Shown here piece after piece: positions 10,915-23,270 of a stretch of 64,000 nucleotides of DNA. The notes beneath the pieces were generated by a model that searched no databases, had not been told where the DNA came from, and saw only the letters and a program-made list of their open reading frames with translations. Position numbers and translations under genes: made by a program. The DNA comes from Tetradesmus obliquus (Eukaryota; Chlorophyta; Chlorophyceae; Sphaeropleales; Scenedesmaceae), in NCBI GenBank assembly GCA_030272155.1, contig CP126203.1:186001-250000 (forward strand), in the 5' to 3' direction. Position 1 is the stretch's first letter; each line of letters begins with the position of its first letter.

Positions 10915-11953
10915 TCAGGCGCTGCCTTTGCCCTGCGCCAGCTGCTGCTGGATGATGTGCATGGCGTCCAGCAGCAGCCGCCGCGCACGGCTCTTCTTGC
11001 CGTCTTTTGTCAGCAGCCCCACCAGCTTGTCCAGGGCCTCGGCGTCTGCTGCTGTCAGCGGCTCGCGGCCAGGCTGCTGCTGCTGCTGCTGCTGGACGGC
11101 GGTGCCTGCAGAAGCAGCGGACCCGAGCTTGGGCATGCCAGGGGACGCCTCTCCCACCAGGGACCTGCGGCAAGGTGAAATGACGTTGCAAGTGACAGCA
11201 AGACGTGGATTGAGGTTGCATGATGAACCATAGTCACGCGGTGACAGTGACAGCACGTGTAGCTGAGAACCAACAGCAACGGCACCAAGAGCAGCTACCA
11301 CCCCTGCACCAGCAACAACATGCAGCTGTTTGGGTTACAACAGTCCTTGTCAGCACCCACCTGGACAGGCTGTACGCGTCCACCGTTACTTCTGCCGCCT
11401 CCTGCTTCACCTCATGAGCCAGTGGCACCCGCAGCACCTCAGGCGGCAGCTCAACAGCAGCAGCAGCCAGCCGCCGCCCACGCTGCTGCAGCTGCCTGGC
11501 GCTGCTGCTGCTGCTGCTGTCGCCTGGGGCTGCCTCTGCTGCCTGCGGTTGCTGCTGTGCTGCTGTTTGTGCAAAGGTCTCTGGGTAGCCTGTGTTTGAG
11601 ATGTGCTTGGGGACTGTGACAAACGGCGCAGCTGCAGGGATTGCTGCTTGATGTGCAGGTTGCTCAGGGTTTGAAGCTGCTTCTGCTGCTGCTGATGTAC
11701 TGCTGCCGCCTGCTGCATCACTGCTGCTTGCTGTACTGCTGCTGCCACTGCTGCTGCTGCTGCTGCCATCGGTTTGGCTATACAAGCGGCTGCCTGTGGT
11801 GTGGAGTAAGCTGTTGTGCAGATGCTGGAAACCAGCAACTACAGCGGTGAATGGCTGAAGAGGCAGGAGGCTGCTGCTGCTGCTACTGCTGCTGGTGCTG
11901 GTGACTCGAGTGACCTGCATGCAGGGCATCACCTGGTGAGTTGACATGATCAC
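10915..11953 (-). CDS. probable mitochondrial ribosomal protein uS7, N-terminal half only
   Basis: Two exons join in phase: 11953-11361 (ends at GTCCAG|GTGGGT) and 11164-10915 (after CCGCAG). They encode about 280 residues. The N-terminus is Ser/Thr/Arg-bearing and low-complexity, as in organelle-targeted algal proteins. The recognisable part is at the C-terminus: LDKLVGLLTKDGKKSRARR followed by LLLDAMHIIQQQLA, which matches the start of the S7 RNA-binding fold. About 110 further residues expected for uS7 (the Gly-rich loop and the basic C-terminal helix) are absent, and the frame stops at TGA right after GKGSA. I found no downstream exon supplying them. The gene is either truncated, spliced from an exon I cannot see, or misassembled. 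Since plastid S7 is normally plastid-encoded, a mitochondrial role is likelier. The exact start is uncertain because several in-frame Met codons lie in the first 12 residues. Confidence 0.55.
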
Positions 11954-13584
11954 AGCCCCTGAATGAAAGGGAATTGCAAAAAACGTCAGGGGTTCTCACC
12001 GTAGCATCCAGCCATGCTTGTGCTACTCGTCGAGCAAGCATTGCTCCTGAGCTCCACGCTGCGTGCTTTGAATATGAAGCGAGATCTGCTGAAATTGTTA
12101 CCCTCTGACCGCTCAAACGCTAGTGGATGTTCAGGGAGACATCACGCTGCAGCTAATGCAGTGCCACCGGAGTGCCAGTGCAGTGCCAGCAGGTGCAGGT
12201 GTTAGTGTGTTAGTTCGGCCTGTACCTGAGCAGTGCTCAGTGTCACGCCGGGATAATTGCAGCGTTAAAGTGTACTGATGTAGCACTTGAACTTGCCGTT
12301 GCATGCTGAGTACTGCTGATGCTGCCCTGTGGAGCCCTGGATGGCCAAGTCTGGCTGATCAGCAAAACGTCACACCTGTTGCACATGATTTCTGGCATGC
12401 AAGATTGCCATTTCCAAACGGCTGCAGGATTTTGAAAAACAGAGTTACATGCATAGCTGCATGGAACTTCATGCTATGCCTCTCCTCTTGTAGAGGCTAG
12501 ACTGGACCATCTGCACAGTCAGCCGCTGGTCGCGGCGACCCCTGTGCAAGAGGCCAGGCTGGCCTGCCGCAGCCTGCATTCACGGTGTGCTATGCTGTGG
12601 AGCAGCTGCTGCTGAAGGAAATGCATGCACTTACTGTATGATGTAGATGCATGTGCTGACTGTGGCTGATTTCAGCGCAAAACTTCTGATGCTGAAGGGC
12701 ACTGCAGTGGTAGAGTAGCACCACAATGAACGTCTTGGAAGTGCGACGAGCTTTTACAGGTGCATGTGTGAGGTTCAGGACCATGCTTGTGCGACTCTTG
12801 ACTGGCAGTCCTGACAGCCAGGCTGCAGCTACCCACTGGGGGCCAGTGCACCCTGCTGCGCACTTCGCAGCAGGGCAAAAACGTACAGATAGAGACACCA
12901 GTACTTGAGGGGCAATTGTGTTTGGTCAAATGGTTGGACGAACGAGTTTCAGGCTTCGAAGACGCGGCACAATCGGCTGGTGCTGCTGCCTGATTCAGTG
13001 AAGGTACTGGTGGCAGTACAGTGCCTGACGCTGGAGTGATGATACAGAATGACAGTAAAAACTCAGCAACTAAGCATGATGAGCGTTTGAATGGCGACAA
13101 AATCATCGCAGGCTTGCCGTGTAGGCGTAGCAGCATTTGCAGGTATCACGTGCACTGTTAGGCGGGCGCACACCGAATAAGCTACTTACCCTGGGCACTT
13201 CACCCGCACCATGCACTCTACAGTCACCCGCGCGACTCCTTGTTGCTTCTGGTTTGCCTGAGCACCCTGCCGAGCAGCTCAACCTCCGCAGTCGAGGCAA
13301 CGCCTGCTTCATACCAGGTGTGCCTTCAATCATCCCAAGCACAGCTTGTTCGCTTATCTGTAGGAATGCTTTTACGTTTATGTCACAGTAGCAGACGCTG
13401 CCGCATCCTTGGCTGTTGGAGCGATCTGAGCAGCAGGTTCACAGCCACTGGGGTTGTGGTGTCCCCGGCCAGTGCCTTGCGCTCTGCGTCAATTCGCTAG
13501 CTTTTGTCAGCCTCATTATACGTTTTAAGCTGTGTTTGTGTCGCACATGCGTGCCTGTGCTTGTGTATGCAGAGTGCAGCAACC
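11954..13584. other. intergenic region between divergent uS7 and carrier genes
   Basis: Should hold both promoters, because the flanking genes point away from each other. I found no exon with coding character and acceptable splice sites. Short open frames on both strands here look random. Confidence 0.45.
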
Positions 13585-15860
13585 ATGGCAGACAACAAGG
13601 TTTGGCAGGCAGTGAAGCCCTACCTCAATGGAGGTGCAAGCGGCATGATGGCCACATGCATCATCCAGCCTATTGACATGGTCAAGGTCAGGCTGCAGCT
13701 GGGAGCAACAGGCGGCCCGGTGAGTGCAGCAGCGGCTCCAGCACTCCACTGCGCAGCAGCAGCTGCTGCAGTGCACGCTGCAGTATGTTTGAACCAGCAG
13801 CAGCATGTGCATCTGCGCAGCATGCCAGGGTGAGGCAGCTGTTTGCTATATTATTGCCTGCATACCTGTCACCAACAGCAGTTGATCAGGGGGTTTGGCC
13901 ATTTAGTGATCAGCATTGCTCCAGCAGTAAGTGTGCCATGCTGTACACATGCTCCCTAGCAAGCTGCTAGCATCCACGCTCTTTGCGATTCTTCGCTCAC
14001 TGTTTGGCCGCAACACGCAAAACTCTACTAGTCTTCCTCCCCTCTTACATCTCCTTGTGCTCGCACCTTCATTTCAACGCAGCTGGGTGTGGCCAAGGAC
14101 ATCATTGCCAAGGACGGCTTTGGCTCCCTGTACAAGGGCCTGTCCGCAGGCCTGCTGCGCCAGGCCACCTACACAACCGCACGCCTGGGCATCTTCCAGC
14201 AAATCACAGACATGGCAAAGAAGGCCAATGACGGCAAGAACCTGCCACTGTGGCAGAAGGCAGCATGCGGCCTCACTGCGGGTGGCCTGGGTGCACTGGT
14301 CGGCAACCCTGCAGACCTGACGCTCATCCGTATGCAGGTGGGTGTAGCAGACTGGCACTAGACAGACATTTTTAAGGCGTTGCAAGGGCTGCTGGCAGCC
14401 TGCAGGGTGATTTCCTTCATGCTTTTGCTGAGCTGCTTGTGGACAGCTGCTGTTGGGCTGCTGTGCTGTAAGCTTGCAGGACATGGTTGCATTAGTACCT
14501 GGTTGCTGATTTCAATTGTGCCACTGGTTCCTTACGCTGATCATGCTGCTGCTGTTGTATATCCTGCAGGCTGACAACACGCTGCCAGCAGAGCAGCGAC
14601 GCAACTACAAGAACGTGGTGGATGCCATGGTGAGAGGGGTGGAGGCCGGCTTGCAGCTGCGCTATGCTGCAGAGGCAGGCAGGCACCATGCAGGGGGCCA
14701 TGCAGGCAGGCCACATGCATGAGCAGCAGGCAGCAAGCCGCGAGCCTGCCTGCAGCTTACATGTCTAGCATCGTCTGGGCGCAGTAGCTGCTCCATTGGT
14801 CACCTGCCTGCCTGCTGCAGTGACGCATGCCGAGTCTTTGGCGCTTGCGTCTGCTGACTGGTTTGCATGTGTGCGGCACTCTCGCTGGCTGTCTGCAGAC
14901 ACGCATTGTCAAGGAGGACGGTGTGGGCGGCCTGTTCCGTGGTGGCGGCCCCACCGTGGTGCGCGCCATGTCCCTGAACATGGGCATGCTTGCCTCAAAC
15001 GACCAGGCCAAGGAGATGCTGCAAGCTGCAGGCTTCCAGGGGCAGACAGCAGTGCTGGGCGGCGCCATGATTGCAGGTGCGAGGCAGGCAGTTGCGCAGC
15101 GCCTGCAGCAGGCTTCAATGTGTAGCTGTATGTTGCAGCACATTTGCTAGTGGACAGCGAGGATGTGGAGGATGAGCGCAGTGCCTTGTGAGTGCAACAG
15201 CAGCAGCCTCTACAACTGCTGTGCTGGTTTCGAGTTGAGCTGTCTTCGTGTGGGGTGAGGTGCTGTATTGTCACACAGATGGTGCCCATGCCATCTGCTC
15301 TTCAGGCAAACGTATGCTGAGCCTCTGTCGCCTTGCTGTTATGTACCGTGCCGCCTGTTTTGTGTGCTGCTGCCTCTGCCAACAGGCTTCTTCGCCAGCG
15401 CGTGCAGTCTGCCGTTTGACTTTGTCAAGACGCGCATGCAGAAGATGACACCCAACCCCGATGGCACCATGCCCTACAAGGGCCCCATTGACTGCGCGAT
15501 GCAGACGCTAAAGAAGGAGGGCCCGCTCACCTTCTACACAGGCTTCCCCACATACCTCATTCGGTGAGTTGCCGGCACTTTGACCAACGCTCCTTGATGT
15601 GCGGTTGCTTTGGGGGTCAAATTGCTGCTGTGCAACTGCATGTCCTTGGCGCCCCACACGCCTCATCCCGCCATCTTCTACAGAGCCCTGGGCATGGAAA
15701 TCTGCTGATTACATTCATGCATGTCCTTGTTCGCATGTCACTGACTTTTGTGTTGGTCTTTCCCCTGCCGCTTTGCTTCTGCAGCATTGGCCCCCACGTG
15801 GTGTTCACCCTGATGTTCCTGGATGCACTCAACGTGTACCAGAAGCAGGCAGGCCTGTGA
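13585..15860 (+). CDS. mitochondrial dicarboxylate/tricarboxylate (oxoglutarate-malate) carrier, copy 1
   Basis: Six exons join in phase: 13585-13719, 14083-14337, 14570-14629, 14899-15076, 15386-15563, 15785-15860 (TGA), giving 293 residues. It is an SLC25 carrier of the inner mitochondrial membrane with the three expected signatures: PIDMVKVRLQ (from P29), PADLTLIRMQ (121-130) and PFDFVKTRMQ (from P219). Segments such as KGLSAGLLRQATYTTARLG and ADNTLPAEQRRNYKN closely match plant DTC and animal oxoglutarate carriers, which exchange 2-oxoglutarate, malate and related acids. The ATG is in a good context (AACCATGG) and the length fits the family. A tandem paralogue follows 1.8 kb downstream. 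Confidence 0.95.
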
Positions 15861-17697
15861 TATGGCAGCAACAGCAGCGCCTGAGCGTCGCAGCAGCAGC
15901 TGCTGCTGCACCAAGGGCTGCAGGCAGCGGCCCAGCAGCAGACTGGCACAGCATGCTGCCAGGCTGCTGCAGGGGGCACAGCAGCTGGTGCTGGTGCTGT
16001 GTTTGCTTGCAGGAAAGGATCCTGCAAGCCTGTAGCAGTGTGCAGGATGGCTTGCACACGTTTCCTGCAAGGGCTGAGACCAATAAACATATCGCTTCTC
16101 ATTTGGTGCAGCTGCAGCAGCAAGCGGCCCAAACAGCTTGTATGTGTCAGGTAGCATGTGTGCTTTCGGCATCGGCTGCCACACAGTAGTTACGTGGGGC
16201 ACGTGTATGCATCAGAGTGTATACGTTCGTATTCTTCAATGGGTGCCGCAAGGTTGCGCATGTGAGCTTGTGTGCATGGGTGAGGTGCAGCACGACCTTG
16301 TGCGTTGCTTTTGGTGCATGTGATCTACCATTTGCACAGGCAACAGCGGGCTGGTGCGGCAGCACCTGGCACATCATGGTGCATGCAGCTTACAGAATTG
16401 CCAGGTGACGGCATGCAGTCGCCGTGACGAGACTGGCGACTTCAATAGGACATGGTTCGCCTTGCGTGTCTGCTTCTGCTTGTGACCTACTGCTTGCCAG
16501 TGCCAAGCGTTGGCAACAAGCGGTGTTGTGTTATCTGCTGGTGCAGTGGCATGGTGCCTTGCAGGACACTTGCAAACATGCTGATGATGAAAAGGGACAT
16601 CACACACTGTCCTGGCAGGGTCTGCAATGGCAGTGCACCACTCTCAATTTGCATCAGGGTTGTGGACGATTTCACACTACCTTGCAGCAGCATCATTGTG
16701 TGGGTGCTTATTTGGGGCAAGGTGTTGTCGAATGCTTGTACTTCATGTGTTGTACTTGCTGGTGCATACCTGGAGGGTTTTGACCGCTGGGGTCGACTGG
16801 TTGGGACTGGTTGGGTCAGGCCCAACTTGGTCAGACAGCATAGGCAGCTCATTTGCAGCATGCCAGGTGGGCATGCGGCATCCAGATGTATGGTTCCTGT
16901 AGCGTGTGGTTCTCTACGTCTTAGCGTGCTGCATGGAACTTTCCTTGCTCTCACGTCGAGCAGCAGAGGTACCTGCCTGCTGACGAGTGCTGAGGCAACG
17001 GATGCAGCACGTGGCTTGTAGACGGACTATGTAAACACTCGTGTACACAGACAATGTTTAAGCACCAATGTGCGAAGCCATGCTGTTGTAGGGGCAATTA
17101 CTAGTCGTTACTAAATAACACTTGTTCATGTAGCTGCCAGGCCTCGAGTCTGATGCAGCTGAGCTCTCCACCACCTTTCCTGCACCTTGATCAGCCTTTC
17201 TGGGACCCGTGCAGCCTTACTGCCGGCCCATCACACTCGGTCATCCGCTTTCAGTGTTGCCTGACCGCGAGGTGGGCTTTGAATCGCATGATTAAGCATT
17301 CCAATCATATTAGGCCGATTTGCTTTTTTGAGTGCAGCCTTTGCGCCAGGCTGTTTCCCGCACCTGCAGCGCCACTTGCAGTTGCCTTTCTAGCGACGTC
17401 CATAGAGTCTTTGAAAACAGTCGCAGTAGTATGAAATCTGCTTTTGAAATGATCTAAGTGCGGTTGTGCTTCGACTCTGCATCTAATTTGGCATTGGTGC
17501 TTCTGGACAGTGAAGTAGGCACTCACCATTTCACCAAGCACAATTGCTACGTAACAGCGCTTTTCGACGGTCATTAGTGCAGCATCAGGGTAGTGGCGGT
17601 CATTAAGCTGCAGTTCTTGCAGTCAACTTGCAACCAGGCTGATTGGTGCTTCTGATGGCTTTGTTGTTGTCTGCCTGACCTGCAGACCATTCCCTCC
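15861..17697. other. intergenic region between the two carrier genes
   Basis: Holds the 3' end of copy 1 and the promoter of copy 2. Candidate 3' signals are AATAAA at 16081 and a distant TGTAA at 17030. No supported exon. Open frames of up to 190 codons on the plus strand here show no family resemblance and no clear splice structure. Confidence 0.45.
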
Positions 17698-19826
17698 ATG
17701 TCTGCAGTTGCCGTCAACAGCACAATGGCAGACAATCAGGTAAGGCCGCAGGAGGCCGTGATCTCCAGCACTGTTTGTCCTGCAGGATTTACTGGCTCGA
17801 CAGATGTATGCACGAGGCACAGGGTGGTTTTGTGCAGCTGGCAGTACGCCCACCTGCATGCATCAGCTGGGGCTGCCTAGCAACAGCAGCAGCATGTTCC
17901 CTGGACTGACGCCCCTCTTTATGTACATGCAGAGCATGCTTTCAGACTGCGCACACAGCACTGTCTGCATGTCCTGTTCAAACTGCCTCATCTGTTTGAC
18001 TTGTTTGACTTGGTTCCTGCAGGTGTGGAAGGCTGTCAAGCCCTACATGAATGGTGGCCTGTCAGGCATGGGTGCCACCATCATCATCCAGCCCATTGAC
18101 ATGGTCAAGGTCAGGCTGCAGCTGGGAGCAACAGGTGGCCCGGTGAGTGCACCAGCGGCACACAGTGCACGAGTGCGGTGCTGCTGCTGCAGTAATGCTT
18201 GCAGGACAGTGCGTAGTCGCAACTGTCTTGCTCACATGTCTGCAAGGTGTTACAGCTGCAAGGTGAATAAGCAGTCTGTGCATCCCATGTTTGATGATAC
18301 CTGTCCACCTCCAAGATGATGTGTGTGTGTGTGAGGCGCTTGCGCAAGGGTACCCACAGTGCGTGTGCTTCTGCTCAGCGTGCTAAGCTTTCCTGCCGTC
18401 ACCCTGCTGCTGCTGCTGCTGCTGCTGCGACCTCTGCATGTCTGCAGCTGGGTGTGGCCAAGGACATCATTGCCAAGGACGGCTTTGGCTCCCTGTACAA
18501 GGGCCTGTCTGCAGGCCTGCTGCGCCAGGCCACCTACACAACCGCACGCCTGGGCATCTTCTCCCAGCTGACAGAGGTTGCAAAGAAGGCCAATGACGGC
18601 AAGAACCTGCCGCTGTGGCAGAAGGCAGCGTGCGGCCTGGCTGCTGGTGGCCTGGGTGCTCTGGTTGGCACGCCAGCAGATCTGACCCTGCTGCGCATGC
18701 AGGTGGGTTGGCGTGCTTTCACTTGGTTGTGGCTATGCAAACAACATGGTCAAAGCAAGGCATGCATCAAGCAATGTCGGCAATCATTCATGGCTGAGCC
18801 ACCCTTCAAAAACTGCAGCAGCACAGGCCACACCAGCAACGAGCGCCGTGGTTGTTGTGCAGATGCCGTTGATGCGTGCAACTAGTACACTCCTGTGCTG
18901 AAACAGCTGCTCATCTGGCTGTCCTGCAGGCCGACAACACGCTGCCAGTGGAGCAGCGCCGCAACTACAAGGGCGTGGGTGATGCCATGGTGAGCCACGC
19001 AGCGCTTTGAGTTGTCTCTGCTGCTGCGACAGCGCGGCGTGCTGTCAGCCGGACGCCGCAGCACGCATGCACCTGCAGCAGTTGGCAAAGCCAGGCACAA
19101 GCTGTTATTTGGCACCAGGCCGAGGTCTGTCGTTCCCTGAGGTTTTGGGGCGCACTTTGTACGACCCAGGCGCAATTCACGCTGGAGCTTGGAGCTCACC
19201 GTTCGTGCCTGCTGTGCTTTCCTGCAGACGCGTATTGTGAAGGAGGACGGCGTGGCCGGCCTGTTCCGTGGTGGCGGCCCCACTGTGGTGCGCGCCATGG
19301 CGCTCAACATGGGCATGCTTGCCTCCAACGATCAGGCCAAGGAGATGATCCAGGCAGCCGGTTTTGAGAAGGGCAGCATGATCCCCGTCATTGGCGGCTC
19401 CCTCATCGCAGGTGCGCGGCAGCAGCGGCAGCAGCATGCTTTGTCAGCCGTGTCAGCAGCAAGAGCAGCAGCAGCGCCGATGTGCATGGCAGCTGCAGCA
19501 GCTGGGATCGCTGAGGTCTGAGTATGAATACAAGTGTTGTCTGTAACACTGTAGCAAGGATGGGGTCGCCAAGTGGCCGATCCGCACATGCCTTCAATTC
19601 TTGGGGCCCAAGTAATCCTGTTGCTTGTCCTCATGCCGAGTTTCTGTGGTGTACGCAGTGATCCTCAACGGATCAGGTTTGCAGCAGATGTGACTGACAC
19701 ACATGTAGGCAAGCTATCGGCTCATGTTCACATTCTGCAGTCCCTGTTGGCGGCGCCTGCTGTCCTGCAGGCAGCATCAGGCATGCAGCTGTTACAGTGG
19801 CATTGTTCATTTGCTGACATGCTTTT

Positions 19827-19864
<38 letters not shown>

Positions 19865-20409
19865 CCTTTGCCACCATGACCAGGCTTCTTCGCCAGCGCG
19901 TGCAGTCTGCCGTTTGACTTCGTCAAGACGCGCATGCAGAAGATGACGGCCAACGCTGATGGCACCATGCCCTACAAGGGCCCCATTGACTGCGCGATGC
20001 AGACGCTCAAGAAGGAGGGGCCCCTCGCCTTCTACACAGGCTTCCCCACATACATCGTGCGGTGAGTTGCTGCGGCGGCAGCGGCTGTTGTATCTCTAGG
20101 TGCCAGAGGGCGATTGCTTTGCATATAGAGAAGGAACCAGTGCATGGTCAATACTCTTCAGTCACCTGAGCTGCGGCGTTGTGACTGCTCAACGCCTAAT
20201 CATCCATGCGCCATAGACAGCGGGAAGAAGTTGGCATCGCACCGTCACGTCAAGCGTGTTGCCTTGCACTCACTCAAATGTGCTTCTTTCCTGTCCCTGC
20301 TGTCCTGCCTGCCTCTGTGGTTGCTATGTGCAGCATTGCACCCCACGCAGTGTTCACCCTGCTGTTCCTGGATGCCCTGCCCAAGCTGCAGAAGAGCGTT
20401 GGCCTGTAA
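17698..20409 (+). CDS. mitochondrial dicarboxylate/tricarboxylate (oxoglutarate-malate) carrier, copy 2
   Basis: Seven exons join in phase: 17698-17739, 18023-18142, 18448-18702, 18930-18989, 19228-19411, 19884-20061, 20334-20409 (TAA), giving 304 residues, or 295 if the second in-frame ATG at 17725 is used (MADNQ aligns with MADNK of copy 1). It has the same three carrier signatures as copy 1 (PIDMVKVRLQ, PADLTLLRMQ, PFDFVKTRMQ) and is nearly identical to it in the middle. Exon lengths match copy 1 exactly except that exon 5 is 6 bp longer and the first coding exon is split by an extra 283-bp intron. This is a tandem gene duplication. Substrate is inferred from the family only. Confidence 0.95.
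18404..18428 (+). repeat. (CTG)8 tract before carrier 2 exon 3
   Basis: Pure CTG run 19 bp before the acceptor at 18447. The corresponding intron of carrier copy 1 lacks it. Confidence 0.9.
19829..19861 (+). repeat. (CTG)11 tract before carrier 2 exon 6
   Basis: Pure triplet run about 22 bp before the acceptor at 19883. It is absent from the equivalent intron of copy 1. Confidence 0.9.
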
Positions 20410-21645
20410 GCACAAAACTCAATGCTGAAGTGCTGGCGGTTTGGCTGGAAGCAGCAGCGGCTATGCTTGACAACATCAGCCAGTGTATGTCGCGCCGCAG
20501 TTATGTGTATGTGAGGTTTTGACGTGTCATGTGTTGTCATGCGGCTGTTGCATGTGTGTGTATGAACCAGGTGTGTGAGTGCTGGCAGCTTGAGCAAGTG
20601 CACGTAGTGTGTTTGTGTCTCACACTCGTGTCTGTTTGATCCGTGAGGAAACGCCTGTTGCTGCAATTGCAGATTGTTTACCCAGTAGGCAGATGTTTGG
20701 CTGATACTCGGGCGGGCTTTGCACAGAAACACGCGATGGTGTGACGTGCTTTATGCATGCTTCCACTGCACCGTCGTGATGCTGCTGTTCCCGCTGAAAT
20801 TTTGTGGCTGTGGCCATGTTTGCAATGCAACAGCAGCAGCTGCAGCCAGTTTTCGCTACTAGCATGCCCATGTAGGCCAAATTGTCTGTTCACATTGGCT
20901 TGGCGGATTGGGGAAGGGTTGCAGGGGAGCAGCACTTGCGTGGGTGTGAGCGTGTTGAGTGTGTGTAGGCCTGAGTTGCAGATGGGTTTGTGCTGAACCC
21001 CACGACTTGTAAGAGAGAGTGTGGCGCCAACGCTCCGTGTTTTAGTATACAGAGTTGATGCAAGATGTTTGCCGGCAGCATGGCTTCACCCGGCAGCAGC
21101 AGCTGCAGCACCGCACCCTGCTCACACCAGCTGAGACTGGACAGCCATGTGCTGAATTGCCTTCATAACTGGCTGCCGTGGTCTGGTCAAGCAGACGTGT
21201 GCCTCTTCAATGTGCCAAGCTTAACAAAAGATCCTACAACGTTTGCTGTAGTGCTTGCCCGCCAGACGACACGCCGACGCGGTGACAGCTCCTTGCAAGT
21301 GACTGCGAGTGACCCTGTCATGCCATGCGCAGTACATTCCATGCGTGCATCAGTGGCTAGCAACCACTCCTCCAACAATTGTTTCAAAAGTACTTGTTCG
21401 TGTTTCCTGTTGAATCTGTCCGAGAAGCGACAGCTGGCTGGAGCGCAAAAGCACCACAAAAGGGTATCGCAGTTGCATCGAGCGCACCAGGCAGTGAACT
21501 CATCCCGTGCTGAATACTTCGTCAGCAGAATAGTTTGATATACTGTTCACTGTGAACCGCTGAAGTCAGCACACTCAGAGTGGGTGATGAGCGGGAAGTG
21601 AGGGCAGGCGCAGCGGGTGCACCGGCGACACAGCAGAACAGCGCG
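20410..21645. other. intergenic region before the Ser-rich secreted protein gene
   Basis: A TGTAA at 21009-21013 would give carrier copy 2 a 600-bp 3' UTR. A 157-codon open frame at 21065-21538 (+) has no recognisable domain and sits where the promoter and 5' UTR of the next gene should be, so it is not called. Confidence 0.45.
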
Positions 21646-23233
21646 ATGGAGCCAGTCACATCCACATCGTGTGGAACAAAGTTGCTAGGTACAGCTAGGC
21701 GGCGATGGCGAGGTCATCTGCTGGCACTGCTGCTGCTGCTCTCTATCAGTAAGTACAGACAGCTGCTGGTAACCAGGGCCCGGCTGTAAATCTGCAAATG
21801 CACAGATGAGCAGCACAATACAGCACAAAGAATCTTCACAGCTGAATCTGCATCAGCAGAGGTGACAGTTGCAGCTGTCATGAAGTGCCAGCTACCCTCA
21901 GCACACAAAAGCACTGCGAGGAGGTGCAGCCACCATCATGAAGTGCCAGCTACCCTCAGCACACAAAAGCACTGGGAGGAGGTGCAGCCATCATGAGCAG
22001 ACACCTTTTCAACACGACCGCACGACTGCGTGATTCACAGATTTGGATTCATGTCATTTATGCTGCACTGTCCTGCAACAGGTGGCTCACTGGCGCGTCG
22101 GACAATGTTCCAAGCAGAAGCCAACCCAGACAGCAGCGGCAGCAGCGGCAGCAGCAGCAGCAGTGACCCTGCAAGCAGCAGCACAAGCAGTACCGAACCA
22201 AGTTTTGTCAGCGTACCATCAGCAGCAGCACCAACAGCAGCAGATGCTGCCGGCAGCAGCAGTGGTGGCAACGACACTGACTTGAACGCCAACCTCGGCA
22301 ACTTTCTGGGGAACCAGATCGGGCAGCTGCTGCGTCAACTCCCGAAGAACATGACGCTCCCAAAGCGCAACCCTTTCAACTTCACACTTCCAGAGAACTT
22401 CACGATGCCAAAGCTCTCAGATATCAAGCTCGAAAACGGCATGACAGCGCTGGAATTTGCAAAGGCGCTCATGACGGGAACCATCTCATCCAACACGGCT
22501 GACACCAACACACCAGACAAGGGCTTGTCAGACGTGCAGTCCGGCGCACTCAACATCAACCCGTTCGTTGATGGCGCAGCAATGTCGAATGCACTGACGC
22601 TGGCAGGCAGGGACGCAACTGCCAACTCCCGGGGCATTGTGTTTGGCCTCGTTGGCACAGGCAGATCTTCCAATGAGGCTACTGCCCTAGGCATGACAGG
22701 AGCCAAAGCCAGCACTGACACCTTTGTGATCAATGGCGGCGGCCTGAACCAAAATGCAATGGGCAGCAACTTGGCGGTTACCCCCCAAGGCCCAGCTGAC
22801 ACAAGCGTAAGGTCGGCTGCATTTAACATTGCGGGAGGAGTGACTACTGGAGGCTTGACCAACGCAGTCGGAAAGAAAGCAGCAGACAGTGCTGGCCTTG
22901 CAGCAGGCATGACAGGTGCGGCACATTGAGGATATGAACTCCAGATGTGAGCGCTCGTTGCACATCAAAATCGCTGTCACATATCGCTATGGTATGTTTC
23001 TATGCGGGGTGTGCTGGTCACATGACCAAATCCTGTGTTCTTTGCCATGCACAGCTGGGCCCGCCAAGCACAACTCTGCACAACACATTGCTAGTGCATA
23101 GTCACCAACCTGCGCTGCAGACGTCTCCTGGCAGTTCTCTGTACACAACACAGTGCTAGCGCATAGTCACCAACCTGCGCTGCAGACGTCTCCTGACAGT
23201 TCGCTCACCTTATATACATTACATCATGCAATA

Positions 23234-23270
<37 letters not shown>

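Noticed and set aside
16452-17021. 190-codon plus-strand open frame between the carriers
   Set aside because: No family motif, composition like random intergenic frames, no splice partners.
21065-21538. 157-codon plus-strand open frame upstream of the Ser-rich gene
   Set aside because: No recognisable domain and placed in the expected promoter/5' UTR of that gene.
22335-22910. 191-codon minus-strand open frame
   Set aside because: Antisense of exon 2 of the Ser-rich gene, whose plus-strand reading joins in phase to four other exons and a signal peptide.
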